Below the pieces are notes generated by a model. The model saw only the letters and a program-made list of their open reading frames with translations. It had not been told where the DNA came from and did not search any database. A stretch of 64,000 nt of DNA from REEB95 sp035934995 (GTDB lineage Bacteria; Pseudomonadota; Alphaproteobacteria; ATCC43930; CGMCC-115725). The stretch lies in the NCBI GenBank assembly GCA_035934995.1, contig DASYXI010000051.1, positions 1 through 64,000 on the forward strand, in the 5' to 3' direction. The position numbers and the translations under genes are program-made. Position 1 is the stretch's first letter. Every line of letters starts with the position of its first letter. Positions 24,881-40,886 of the stretch are shown here, one piece after another.

Positions 24881-26374
24881 TCAGGCGGCGACGGTTTGGC
24901 GGACGGTGCGTTCGGGTGGGAGGGACAGGCGCGCGGTCGTGCCGTAGCCGACGGCGCTTTCGAGCCGCAAGGTACCGCCGTGCAGCTCGGCCAGCGACTT
25001 GGCGATCGGTAGGCCGAGACCCGTGCCTTCCTGCGTGCGGGCGAGCGAGCCGTCGACCTGATAGAACGGCTCCATCACGCGGCTGATCTGATCGGGCGGA
25101 ATGCCGATATCGGTGTCTTCGACGTCGATTTGCACGCCGCCGGCGTCGTTCAAGCCCACGAGCACGCGAACTTCGCGTTCGGCCGGCGTGAGCTTGACCG
25201 CATTCGACAGCAGATTGAGCAGGACTTGCCGCAAGCGGCGCTCGTCACCGCGGAAATGCGGCATGTTCGGCGCCACTTTGGTGATCAGCGCGACGCCCTT
25301 CTTGTTGGCAACCGGGGTGACGAACCGAATGCTGTCGCCGATCAGCGTCGCCGCGTCGATCTGTTCTTCGCTGAGCGTCAGCTGTTTCGCGTCCGATTTG
25401 GCGAAATCCAGGATGTCGTTGATGATCGACAGCAGCTGGGCGCCGCTGCGATTGATGTCCTTGGCATAGTCGCGATAGCGCCCCTCGACGAGCTTGCCTT
25501 GCGCATCGTTCATGATGATCTCGGAGAAGCCGAGGATCGCGTTGAGCGGCGTGCGCAGCTCGTGATTCATGTTGGCGATGAACTCGCTCTTGAGGCGGCT
25601 GGCGTCTTCCGACACCTGTTTCGCCTGGAGCAGCTCCGAGACCGCGCGTTCGCGTTCGGTCACGTCGTGGAAGGTGATGATGACGCCGCCGATCGACGGC
25701 TCGTGCGACATGTTGCACAGCGTCGCTTCGTAATCGCGCAACGAGCCGTCGGCCTTGCGAATCTTGAGGTGATCGACATGCGCCGCGGCCGAACGCGGCC
25801 CGTGCACGATCAGGACGCGGCGCAACAGATCGACGCCTTGGCCTTCGACGAGATCGAAGACGCTGTCGCTTTGGCGCGCCTTGGAGTCGAACCCGGCCAA
25901 GCCCTGCGACTGCATGGCTAACATGATTTGGCCCGTGCGGGTCACGACCAGGAAAATGTCGTTCGAGCTCTGCACCAGAAGGCGAAAGCGGTCGGTCGAC
26001 GCTTGGACAATGTGCTGTTCGCGCGCCCGCGCCGATTCGAGATGTTGGTCGAATTTGGCCGAGAGAAGCTCGAGGCTGAGGATGACGATGCTGGCGACGG
26101 CGATGACGATCGCCAGCATGCTGCGATCGAGCTGCGCCGTCTGCGGGTGCAGCAACGTCGGCACCGCCGTGAAGCAGGCGGCTTCCATGCCCGTGTAATG
26201 CATGCCGTAGACCGCGGCGCCCATGACCAGGGCGGCACCGGCGCGCCACAGGTTGCCTTTCTCGCGCATCGCGATCCACAACGCCACGGTCGCCGCGACG
26301 CAGGCGATGACGACCGAGAGACCGACAATGGTCCAATCGTGGGTCAGCGCCGCGTTCAGCTGGATTGCGGCCAT
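24881..26374 (-). CDS. MHYT-domain sensor histidine kinase, 5' end truncated
   Basis: 497 residues as called. The N-terminus holds only the last repeat of an MHYT sensor domain (GAAVYGMHYTGMEAACF, His59) instead of the usual three, then a membrane helix, a PAS-like region, the HisKA H-box MNHELRTPLNAILGF (His271) and a HATPase domain (LNLLSNAVKLTPA, DTDIGIPPD, GTGLGLPIAKSL). MHYT domains sense O2, CO or NO in other systems. Residues upstream of Met1 run antisense through the neighbouring hydrolase remnant and lack family character. The likely reading is that the first two MHYT repeats were deleted. No cognate response regulator is adjacent. Confidence 0.8.
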   Translation of the reverse strand: MAAIQLNAALTHDWTIVGLSVVIACVAATVALWIAMREKGNLWRAGAALVMGAAVYGMHYTGMEAACFTAVPTLLHPQTAQLDRSMLAIVIAVASIVILSLELLSAKFDQHLESARAREQHIVQASTDRFRLLVQSSNDIFLVVTRTGQIMLAMQSQGLAGFDSKARQSDSVFDLVEGQGVDLLRRVLIVHGPRSAAAHVDHLKIRKADGSLRDYEATLCNMSHEPSIGGVIITFHDVTERERAVSELLQAKQVSEDASRLKSEFIANMNHELRTPLNAILGFSEIIMNDAQGKLVEGRYRDYAKDINRSGAQLLSIINDILDFAKSDAKQLTLSEEQIDAATLIGDSIRFVTPVANKKGVALITKVAPNMPHFRGDERRLRQVLLNLLSNAVKLTPAEREVRVLVGLNDAGGVQIDVEDTDIGIPPDQISRVMEPFYQVDGSLARTQEGTGLGLPIAKSLAELHGGTLRLESAVGYGTTARLSLPPERTVRQTVAA

Positions 26375-26902
26375 GCGCGCGCCGCGGTGGCCGGCATCTC
26401 GCTCGGCGGCCTCGTCGCCCAGCATTTCGCTGCCAGCTTTCCGGCCCGCGTCGATCGCCTCGTCCTGATCGATACGACGCCGCGCTATACCGACGAGCTG
26501 CGCAAGATGTGGGCCGTGCGGGCGGCGCAAGCGCGCCAGGATGGCGTCAAGTCGTTGATACCCGGCCTGCTCGAGATCTGGTTCACGCCTTCGTTCGTCG
26601 CGCACAACCCGCCCGCGGTGCGCTATGTCCGCGACACGCTCGGAAAATGCTCCGGCGAGGGATATGCGCGCGCCTGCGAAGCCTTGGCGGCGGCCGATCT
26701 GCGTCCGCTTGCCGCCAAGATCGCCGCGCCGACGCTGGTGGTATGCGGCGAACAGGACATTCCAAGCTTCCTCGACGCCGCACGCTGGCTCAACGCCAAT
26801 ATCGCCGGTTCGAAATTAGCGTGGCTGGCGCCCGCACGGCACGCCTCGATCTTGGAGCAGCCGGACGCGTTCCGGCGAACGTTGCGCGACTTTCTGGCCT
26901 AA
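26372..26902 (+). pseudogene. Alpha/beta hydrolase (3-oxoadipate enol-lactonase-like), N-terminal third missing
   Basis: 177 codons beginning at HARAAVAGISLGG, just before the nucleophile Ser (codon 26399-26401), then QHFAASFPARVDRLVLIDT, the acid residue in VVCGEQDIPS and the catalytic His in APARHASILEQP. Family members are about 260 residues; the first ~85, including the oxyanion-hole strand, are absent and no start codon with a ribosome site precedes the remnant. Its first bases overlap the start codon of the divergent kinase gene, so both genes are cut at the same point. Its stop overlaps gltD tail-to-tail by four bases. Expression as a functional enzyme is unlikely. Confidence 0.75.
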
Positions 26903-28338
26903 CGCGGCAGGTCAGACTTTCCCATCAGGAATTCGTCGACCGCGCGGGCGCATTGTCGGCCTTCGCGGATCGCCCACACCACCAGCGACTGGCCGCGGCG
27001 GGCGTCGCCGGCGGCGAACACCTTGTCGACGCTGGTGCGATAGTCCTCGGTGTTGGCCTTAAGGTTGCCGCGCGGATCGAGCGTCAGGCCGAGGCCTTCG
27101 ACGGCGCCCGGCTTGACCGGATGCAGGAAGCCCATGGCCAGCAGCACGAGCTCCGCCGGAACATGAAAGGCGCTATTGGACAGCTCGACCATCTGCATGC
27201 GCCCGTCGCTGTCGCGGTGCCATTGCACGCGCACGCAATCGAGGCCGGTGACGCGGCCATCCTTGCCAGTGAAGCCCTTCGTCACCACCGACCAATCGCG
27301 CTCGACGCCTTCCTCTTGCGAGGACGAGATGCGCAGCTTCATCGGCCAGTCCGGCCAGGTCATCAGCTTGTCTTCGTGCTCGGGCGGCTGCGGCATGATT
27401 TCGATCTGCGTCACCGATCTGGCGCCTTGACGATTCGACGTGCCGATACAGTCCGAGCCGGTATCGCCGCCGCCGATCACCAGCACGTTCTTGTCGCCGG
27501 CCAGGATGTCCGGACCGTCAAATTTCTCGCCGGCGACGCGATGATTCTGCTGAGCCAGGAAATCCATCGCGAAATGGATGCCGCCGAGCTCGCGGCCCGG
27601 CACCGGCAGATCGCGTGGCTGCTCCGAGCCGATCGCGAAGACGACGGCGTCGTTCGCCTTCATCAGCTTGGCCACCGGCACGTTGCGGCCGACATGCGCG
27701 TTGACGTGGAAGACCACGCCTTCGGCACGCATCTGGGCGATACGACGGTCGACGGCGTGCTTTTCGAGCTTGAAGTCGGGAATGCCGATCCGCAACAAGC
27801 CCCCGATCCGAGACGACTTTTCATAGACGGCCACGTCGTGCCCGACGCGCGCCAGCTGTTGCGCGCAGGCGAGTCCGGCGGGGCCGGAGCCGACGACCGC
27901 GACGCGCTTGCCGGTGCGATGTTTCGCCGGCAAGGGCGCGACCCAGCCGGCTTCCCACCCCCGATCGGCGATGGCCTGTTCGATGGTCTTGATGGTGACC
28001 GGCGATTCGATGAGGTTCAGCGTGCACGAGGCTTCGCACGGCGCCGGACAGATACGTCCGGTGAAATCCGGAAAGTTGTTGGTCGAATGCAGCACCTCGA
28101 GCGCACGCCGCATGTCGCCTTCATAGACCAGGTCGTTCCAGTCCGGGATGATGTTGTTGACCGGACAAGCGGTGTGACAATAGGGCGTGCCGCAATCCAT
28201 GCAGCGCCCGGCTTGGCGCTTCAGCTCGTCCGACGGCAGCGGCTCGGTGAATTCGCGATAGTGCTTAACGCGTTCTTTGACCGGCGCGTAGGCGTGGTCG
28301 CGCCGCTCGAACTCCATGAAACCGGTCGGCTTAGCCAT
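26899..28338 (-). CDS. gltD: Glutamate synthase (NADPH) small subunit
   Basis: 479-residue FAD/NADPH subunit that provides electrons to GltB for glutamate formation from glutamine and 2-oxoglutarate. The N-terminal Cys motif for [4Fe-4S] clusters reads RCMDCGTPYCHTACP and later GRICPAPCEASC. FAD site VVGSGPAGLACAQQLA and NADP site VIGGGDTGSDCIG are present. It follows gltB by four bases and ends in a four-base overlap with the hydrolase remnant. Confidence 0.97.
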   Translation of the reverse strand: MAKPTGFMEFERRDHAYAPVKERVKHYREFTEPLPSDELKRQAGRCMDCGTPYCHTACPVNNIIPDWNDLVYEGDMRRALEVLHSTNNFPDFTGRICPAPCEASCTLNLIESPVTIKTIEQAIADRGWEAGWVAPLPAKHRTGKRVAVVGSGPAGLACAQQLARVGHDVAVYEKSSRIGGLLRIGIPDFKLEKHAVDRRIAQMRAEGVVFHVNAHVGRNVPVAKLMKANDAVVFAIGSEQPRDLPVPGRELGGIHFAMDFLAQQNHRVAGEKFDGPDILAGDKNVLVIGGGDTGSDCIGTSNRQGARSVTQIEIMPQPPEHEDKLMTWPDWPMKLRISSSQEEGVERDWSVVTKGFTGKDGRVTGLDCVRVQWHRDSDGRMQMVELSNSAFHVPAELVLLAMGFLHPVKPGAVEGLGLTLDPRGNLKANTEDYRTSVDKVFAAGDARRGQSLVVWAIREGRQCARAVDEFLMGKSDLPR

Positions 28339-28342
28339 CGGA

Positions 28343-33037
<4,695 letters not shown>

Positions 33038-33321
33038 CGAAGAATCCCGCTGCGGCGGTTTCGCGATGTGCTTTGTGGCAGCATCGCGGCAGGGCCCCAA
33101 TGAGTCAAGAAAAGCCTAACGTTAAATGGGGTGTTTCGGACCGAATAAAACCCTTGGGCCAACAGGGAAATCACCGGTTTAAGCGGCGCCCTGCGACCGG
33201 CACTTTCGGCAATGCGCTGACGCGTCGCACGGCGTTGACAGTGGCGGAGCCAGCAACGCATGGTTGAACGCGTCCCGCGAGGACGCGGCGCCGAGCGCCG
33301 TTCGCAGGGAAGGACATCCGC
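33038..33321. promoter_or_regulatory. Divergent regulatory region between gltB and the 2-oxoacid dehydrogenase operon
   Basis: About 284 bases without a gene, containing the promoters for both directions. On the plus strand TTGACA occurs at 33235-33240, 80 bases before the GTG of the next gene, but the matching -10 (catggt, 18 bases on) is poor. No clear nitrogen-response element or riboswitch was recognised. The ATG at 33037 versus 33100 choice for gltB affects its left limit. Confidence 0.35.
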
Positions 33322-34347
33322 GTGACCGGCCGCGCACAGCTGAAACCCGTGACGCCACGCAACGACGAACTGACCGAGGCCAAGCGCCTCGAGCTCTATC
33401 GCCTGCAGGTTGAAATCCGCGACTGCGAACAGCGCGCCTACGATCTGTTCCTGCAAGGCTTGGTCAAGGGCACCAGCCATCTTTCGCTCGGCCAGGAGGC
33501 GGTCGCCGCTGGCTTCGCCGGCGCGATGGAAAAAGGCGATCTCAGCTTCTGCACCTACCGCGGGCATGCCCACACGCTGGCGCGCGGCGTGCCGATGGAA
33601 AAAGTGCTGGGCGAGCTGATGCAGCGCGACAACGGGCTGATGCGCGGCAAAGGCGGCTCGATGCATCTGACGTCGGTCGATCACGGCGTCATGGGCTCTT
33701 ACGCGATCATCGGCGCGCATCTGCCGATCGCCTGCGGCGCCGCGTGGCGCGCGCAATATAAAGGCCAAAAGGACGTGTCGGTGTGCTTCTTCGGCGACGG
33801 CACGACCAACATCGGCGCCTTCCACGAGGCGCTTAATTTCGCCGCGGTGTGGAAGCTGCCGGTGATCTTCGTCTGCGAGAACAATCTCTACATGGAATAC
33901 ACGCCCATCGGCGAGGTCACGGCCGTGGAGCACCCCGCCGCTGACCGCGCCGGCGCCTATGGGCTCGAACGCATCGTCATCGACGGCAACGACGCGGACG
34001 AAGTCTTCCGCGCCGCCCGCGCCGCGTTCGACAAGGCCCGCGCTGGCGGCGGGCCATCGCTGATCGAGTGCATGACCTATCGCTATAGCGGTCATTCGCG
34101 TGCCGATCCCGCGAAGTACCGGCCGGCGGGCGAGCTCGAGGATTGGATGAAGCGCGATCCGATCCAACTCTACCGCGGCCGGCTGCTTGCGGCCGGAATC
34201 GGCGAGGGCGCGGTGAAAGCGATCGAGCAGGACTCGAAGCGCAAGGTCGACGCCGCGACCGAGGCGTGCAAGGCCGCGCCGGCGTCGCCCGCCGACATCC
34301 TGGCCACCGACGTCTATGCCGACGGAGGCTGGACGTGGCGGAACTGA
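33322..34347 (+). CDS. 2-oxoacid dehydrogenase E1 component, alpha subunit (PDH/acetoin-type)
   Basis: 341-residue thiamine-diphosphate enzyme. The ThDP/Mg motif is FFGDGTTNIGAFHEALNFA with the Asn-Asn in FVCENNLYMEY; YRGHAHTLARG and RYSGHSRADPAKYR hold the E1 alpha histidines and phosphorylation-loop positions. The start is GTG 33322-33324 with agggaagga upstream. It forms a heterotetramer with the next gene product (13-base overlap). It could be pyruvate, acetoin or branched-chain specific; gene content does not decide. Confidence 0.92.
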   Translation: MTGRAQLKPVTPRNDELTEAKRLELYRLQVEIRDCEQRAYDLFLQGLVKGTSHLSLGQEAVAAGFAGAMEKGDLSFCTYRGHAHTLARGVPMEKVLGELMQRDNGLMRGKGGSMHLTSVDHGVMGSYAIIGAHLPIACGAAWRAQYKGQKDVSVCFFGDGTTNIGAFHEALNFAAVWKLPVIFVCENNLYMEYTPIGEVTAVEHPAADRAGAYGLERIVIDGNDADEVFRAARAAFDKARAGGGPSLIECMTYRYSGHSRADPAKYRPAGELEDWMKRDPIQLYRGRLLAAGIGEGAVKAIEQDSKRKVDAATEACKAAPASPADILATDVYADGGWTWRN

Positions 34348-35315
34348 CTTATCGTGATGCCGTAGCCAGAGGCATCGCGCAGGAGATGAGCCGCGATCCC
34401 GACGTGGTGTTCCTCGGCGAGGACGTCGCCAAGGCGGGCGGCGTGTTCAAGGCGACGGTCGGCTTGCTCGAGCAATTCGGGCCGCAGCGCGTGCGCGACA
34501 CGCCGATTTCGGAGCAGGCGATCCTGGGCGCCGCGATGGGCGCCGCGATGACCGGCTTAAAGCCGATCGCCGAAATCATGTTCTCGGATTTCCTCGCCGT
34601 GTGCTTCGACTACATTGCCAACGAGATTCCGAAATCGCGCTACATGTCGAATGGCCAGGTGAAATGCCCGCTGGTCGTCCGCACCGGCAACGGCGCCGGC
34701 TCGCGCTTCGGCGCGCAGCACAGCCAGAGCGTCGAGAACTGGGCGATGATGATCCCGGGACTCAAGGTGGTGGCGCCGTCGACTCCGAAGGACGTGATCG
34801 GGCTGATGGCGGCGGCGGTGCGCGATCCAGATCCGGTCATCTTCTTCGAGCACAAATCGCTTTATGCGACCAAGGGCGACGTGCCGGACGGCGAGATCGT
34901 CGACCGTCTCGGCACGGCGAAGATCGTGCGGCCCGGCAAGGACGCGACGGTGCTGGCGCTGGCGCTGATGGTGCCGCGCGCGCTGGCCGCCGCCGAAACG
35001 CTGGCGAAAGAGCACGGCATCGACGTCGAGGTGATCGACGTGCGGTCGCTGGTGCCGCTCGATTTGGCGACCATCCTGGGATCGGTCGCGCGCACCCACC
35101 GTTTATTCACGGTCGAGGAAAATCCGCGCCTGTGCGGCTGGGGTGCGGAGCTGGCCTCGATCGCGGCCGACGAGGCGTTCTACGATCTCGACGGCCCGGT
35201 GGTGCGCATCACCACGCCGCACATCCCGCTGCCGGCGGCGGACAATCTCGAGGATCTGGCGCTGCCGAACGCGCCGCGCATCGTCGACAAGATCCGCCGC
35301 TCGCTCAACGCGTGA
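34335..35315 (+). CDS. 2-oxoacid dehydrogenase E1 component, beta subunit
   Basis: 326-residue partner of E1 alpha. ELTYRDAVARGIAQEM at the N-terminus and FLGEDVAKAGGVFKAT, SEQAILGAAMGAAMTG and RTGNGAGSRFGAQHSQS are the conserved pyrimidine-side ThDP motifs. GTG 34335-34337 is preceded by GGAGG six bases upstream and lies inside the E1 alpha gene, so translation is coupled. Eight bases separate its stop from the aldehyde dehydrogenase ATG. Confidence 0.93.
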   Translation: MAELTYRDAVARGIAQEMSRDPDVVFLGEDVAKAGGVFKATVGLLEQFGPQRVRDTPISEQAILGAAMGAAMTGLKPIAEIMFSDFLAVCFDYIANEIPKSRYMSNGQVKCPLVVRTGNGAGSRFGAQHSQSVENWAMMIPGLKVVAPSTPKDVIGLMAAAVRDPDPVIFFEHKSLYATKGDVPDGEIVDRLGTAKIVRPGKDATVLALALMVPRALAAAETLAKEHGIDVEVIDVRSLVPLDLATILGSVARTHRLFTVEENPRLCGWGAELASIAADEAFYDLDGPVVRITTPHIPLPAADNLEDLALPNAPRIVDKIRRSLNA

Positions 35316-35323
35316 GGTCGGTT

Positions 35324-36799
35324 ATGGCTGGTACCAGCAAAGTGAAGCTCAAGGACGCGCCGGACATCGAAGTGCCGACCGGCCTCTTTATCGGCGGTCA
35401 GTTCCGCGCCGCGACCGGCGGCGGCCAGTTCGACGTGATCAATCCGGCGACGGAGCAGCCGCTGTGCAAGGTGGCCGACGGCACCGTCGACGACGCCAAG
35501 GCGGCGCTCGACGCCGCATCGCGCGCCTTTCCGGCCTGGTCGGCGGCCAATCCGCGCGACCGCGCCGAGATCCTGCGCAAATGCTTCGAGCTGGCCATCG
35601 CGCGCAAGGAGTTCTTCGCCCGGCTGATGACGCTCGAGAATGGCAAGGCGCTCGCCGATTCGCGTGCCGAGGCGACCTATGCCGCCGAATTCTTCCGCTG
35701 GTACTCGGAAGAGGCGCCGCGGAATTTGGGCGAAGTCTCGCGCGCGCCGTCGACCGGCGCCCGCATTCTGGTCCAGCGCAAGGCGGCAGGCATCGCGGTG
35801 CTGGTGACGCCGTGGAATTTTCCGGCAGCGATGGGCACGCGCAAGATCGCGCCCGCGCTGGCCGCGGGCTGCACCGTCGTCTTGAAGCCGGCATCGGAAA
35901 CGCCGCTCACCATGCTGGCGCTGGCCGAGCTGTTCCAAGAGGCCGGCGTGCCGGCGGGCGTCGTCAACATCCTGCCGTCGCGCAAATCCGGCGCGGTGGT
36001 GAGCGCCATGCTGCACGATCCGCGCGTGCGGGTGATTTCGTTCACCGGCTCGACCGAGGTCGGCCGCAAGCTGCTGCGCGAAGCCGCGGACAACGTGGTG
36101 CGGCCGGCGATGGAGCTCGGCGGCAACGCGCCGTTCATCGTCTGCGAGGACGCCGATATCGACGCCGCGGTCGACGGCGCGATGATCGCCAAGATGCGCA
36201 ACATGGGCGAGGCCTGCACCTCGGCCAACCGCTTCTACGTCCATGAGAAGGTGCACGACGCCTTTGTCGACAAATTCGCCGCCAAGATGAAGGCGCTGAA
36301 GGTCGGCAACGGGCTCGAGGACGGCGTCACCGTCGGTCCGCTGGTCAACGCCGACACGCGCGACAAGGTGGCGGCCCTGGTCGAAGACGCGCTCAACAAG
36401 GGCGCGCGCGCGGTCATCGGCGGCCAGCGCGTCAACCGCACCGGCTATTACTATCCGCCGACGGTGCTGGTCGACGTGCCGGACAATGCACGCTGCCTGA
36501 AAGAGGAGATCTTCGGGCCGGTCGCGCCGATCCAGAAATTCCGCGACGAGGACGAGGCCATCCGCAAGGCCAACGATACCGAGTTCGGCCTGATCTCGTA
36601 CGTCTACACGCGCGATCTGTCGCGCGGCCTGAAGATCTCGGAACGCCTCGAAGCCGGCATGGTCGGCCTCAATCGCGGCGTCGCCAGCGATCCGGCGGCG
36701 CCGTTCGGCGGCGCTAAGCAATCGGGCATCGGCCGCGAAGGCGCGCACGAGGGCATGATGGAATTCCTCGAGACGCAATACGTCTCGGTCACCTGGTAG
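35324..36799 (+). CDS. NAD(P)-dependent aldehyde dehydrogenase, succinate-semialdehyde dehydrogenase-like
   Basis: 491-residue aldehyde oxidiser of the GabD branch. TPWNFPAAMGTRKIAPALAA, the general base in MELGGNAPFIV, the catalytic Cys in NMGEACTSANRFYV, and EIFGPVAPIQKF are standard. Its position between E1 beta and E2 genes is unusual and suggests a joint pathway in which an aldehyde made by, or competing with, the 2-oxoacid complex is oxidised. Succinate semialdehyde is the best guess by family. Confidence 0.9.
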   Translation: MAGTSKVKLKDAPDIEVPTGLFIGGQFRAATGGGQFDVINPATEQPLCKVADGTVDDAKAALDAASRAFPAWSAANPRDRAEILRKCFELAIARKEFFARLMTLENGKALADSRAEATYAAEFFRWYSEEAPRNLGEVSRAPSTGARILVQRKAAGIAVLVTPWNFPAAMGTRKIAPALAAGCTVVLKPASETPLTMLALAELFQEAGVPAGVVNILPSRKSGAVVSAMLHDPRVRVISFTGSTEVGRKLLREAADNVVRPAMELGGNAPFIVCEDADIDAAVDGAMIAKMRNMGEACTSANRFYVHEKVHDAFVDKFAAKMKALKVGNGLEDGVTVGPLVNADTRDKVAALVEDALNKGARAVIGGQRVNRTGYYYPPTVLVDVPDNARCLKEEIFGPVAPIQKFRDEDEAIRKANDTEFGLISYVYTRDLSRGLKISERLEAGMVGLNRGVASDPAAPFGGAKQSGIGREGAHEGMMEFLETQYVSVTW

Positions 36800-36813
36800 G
36801 CGACGGCGGCCCC

Positions 36814-38115
36814 ATGGACGTCATCATGCCCCAGCTCGGCGAGACCGTCGCCGAAGGCAAGGTTGCGAGCTGGTTCAAAAAGGTCGGCGACACGGTCGCC
36901 GCCGGCGACAATCTGTTCCTGATCGAAACCGACAAGGTTTCGATGGAGGTCCAGGCGACCGAAGCCGGCACGCTCACCGAGATCCGCGTGGCCGCCGGCG
37001 AAACCGTGCCGGTCGGCACCGTCGTCGCGGTCCTCGGCAAGGCGGGTGAAAAAACCGTAGCGGCGAAGTCGGCCCCGGTGCGGCCGGCAGCGACTGCGAT
37101 CAAGACGCCGGCAGCCGCAACGGCAACCGCAGTCAGCGCGCCGGCCGGCACCTATCGGCCGTTCACACCGACACCTTTTGAAGAGGTTCGTACGCCCGTC
37201 GGGATCGCGCCGCCGCCCGCAGTGGCGCTCAGCGGACTCAAGACGACGCCGCTGGCGCGGCGGCTGATCCAGAACACCGGTGCCGATCCAGCGGCGATCG
37301 CGCAGCGGGTCAAGGTGCGCGGCGGTTGGCGCATTGCCGCCGCCGACGTCGACGGCGCGCCGGCCGCGCCGGCCATCGCGCGCACACCTATTGCGCCCCG
37401 CGAAGGCGACACGATCGAACCGCTCAATCGCATCCGTGCGCAAACCGCCGCCAATCTCGCCGAAGCCTGGCGCACCATTCCGCACGCCTTCCAGGCGGTC
37501 GAGCTCGACGTCACGGCCATCGCGGCGGCGCGCGACAAGGCGAAGGCGACCTTCGAGACGCATCACGGCGTCGCGCTGACCTATCTGCCGTTCATCGCGC
37601 GCGCGCTGTGTCTCGCGCTCGACCAGTTCCCCCGCGCCAACGCCAGCTTCGACCACGACCGCCTGATCCTGCATCGCGACGTTAATCTCGGCATCGCCAC
37701 CGACCTGGACCAGGATGGGCTGATCGTGCCGGTGATACAGAACGCCGAGGATTTGACCGTCGCCGGCCTGGCCAAGGCGATCGCGCGGCTCGCCGACAAG
37801 GCGCGGAGCGGCAAGCTGACGCCGGCGGACCTCGCGGGCGCGACCTACACGCTCACCAACAACGGCAGCTTCGGCACGCGCTTCACCATGCCGGTGATCA
37901 ATCCGCCCAATGTGGCGATCCTGTCGTTCGACGCCGTGCGCAAGGCGCCGGTCGTGGTCGAAGGACCGAAAGGCGACGGCGTCGCCATCCGCCGCGTCGC
38001 CATGATCGGCCAAAGCTTCGACCACCGCGCCTTCGACGGCAGCTATGCCGGCTCGCTGCTGCGCCGGATCAAGGAGATCGTCGAGACCCGCGACTGGACC
38101 GCGGAACTCGGCTGA
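36814..38115 (+). CDS. Dihydrolipoyl acyltransferase (E2) of a 2-oxoacid dehydrogenase complex
   Basis: 433 residues. One lipoyl domain with the modified Lys in IETDKVSMEVQ (about residue 43), an Ala/Pro linker, a degenerate E3/E1-binding domain (TTPLARRLIQNTGADPAAI to GGWRIAAADV), and a catalytic domain ending in the active-site motif SFDHRAFDG (His and Asp). It is the last gene of the operon with E1 alpha, E1 beta and the aldehyde dehydrogenase; an E3 gene is not present nearby. Its stop is three bases from the convergent clpB stop. Confidence 0.92.
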   Translation: MDVIMPQLGETVAEGKVASWFKKVGDTVAAGDNLFLIETDKVSMEVQATEAGTLTEIRVAAGETVPVGTVVAVLGKAGEKTVAAKSAPVRPAATAIKTPAAATATAVSAPAGTYRPFTPTPFEEVRTPVGIAPPPAVALSGLKTTPLARRLIQNTGADPAAIAQRVKVRGGWRIAAADVDGAPAAPAIARTPIAPREGDTIEPLNRIRAQTAANLAEAWRTIPHAFQAVELDVTAIAAARDKAKATFETHHGVALTYLPFIARALCLALDQFPRANASFDHDRLILHRDVNLGIATDLDQDGLIVPVIQNAEDLTVAGLAKAIARLADKARSGKLTPADLAGATYTLTNNGSFGTRFTMPVINPPNVAILSFDAVRKAPVVVEGPKGDGVAIRRVAMIGQSFDHRAFDGSYAGSLLRRIKEIVETRDWTAELG

Positions 38116-38118
38116 GCC

Positions 38119-40731
<2,613 letters not shown>

Positions 40732-40796
40732 AGGACCCCCTTCGTGACCGACGCGACCGCCCTTCTTGGAAGCGGCGATCGCACCTTCGAACACAA

Positions 40797-40824
40797 ATAT
40801 GGGGTGATTCCGGCCGCCGACAAG
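40797..40824 (-). promoter_or_regulatory. RpoH (heat-shock sigma factor) promoter of clpB
   Basis: On the minus strand the -10 element CCCCATAT (40797-40804) is a perfect match, and CTTGTC (40819-40824) matches the -35 CTTG core with a 14-base spacer. Transcription would begin near 40789, giving a 58-base leader to the clpB ATG. This agrees with heat induction of clpB. Confidence 0.72.
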
Positions 40825-40886
40825 GGCGACGGGGGCCGGGGACCGGGATCAGTCCGGGTCAGGGATAGGCGGCTCTGCCGCGGCAG

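Noticed and set aside
26375..26605. N-terminal extension of the kinase frame to 26605
   Set aside because: It runs antisense through the hydrolase remnant and has no MHYT character, so it was not counted as part of the kinase.
33190..33220. Possible sigma-54 promoter (ggcac, then gcaa) before gltB
   Set aside because: The second half is gcaa and not ttgc on the same strand, so it does not fit the consensus.
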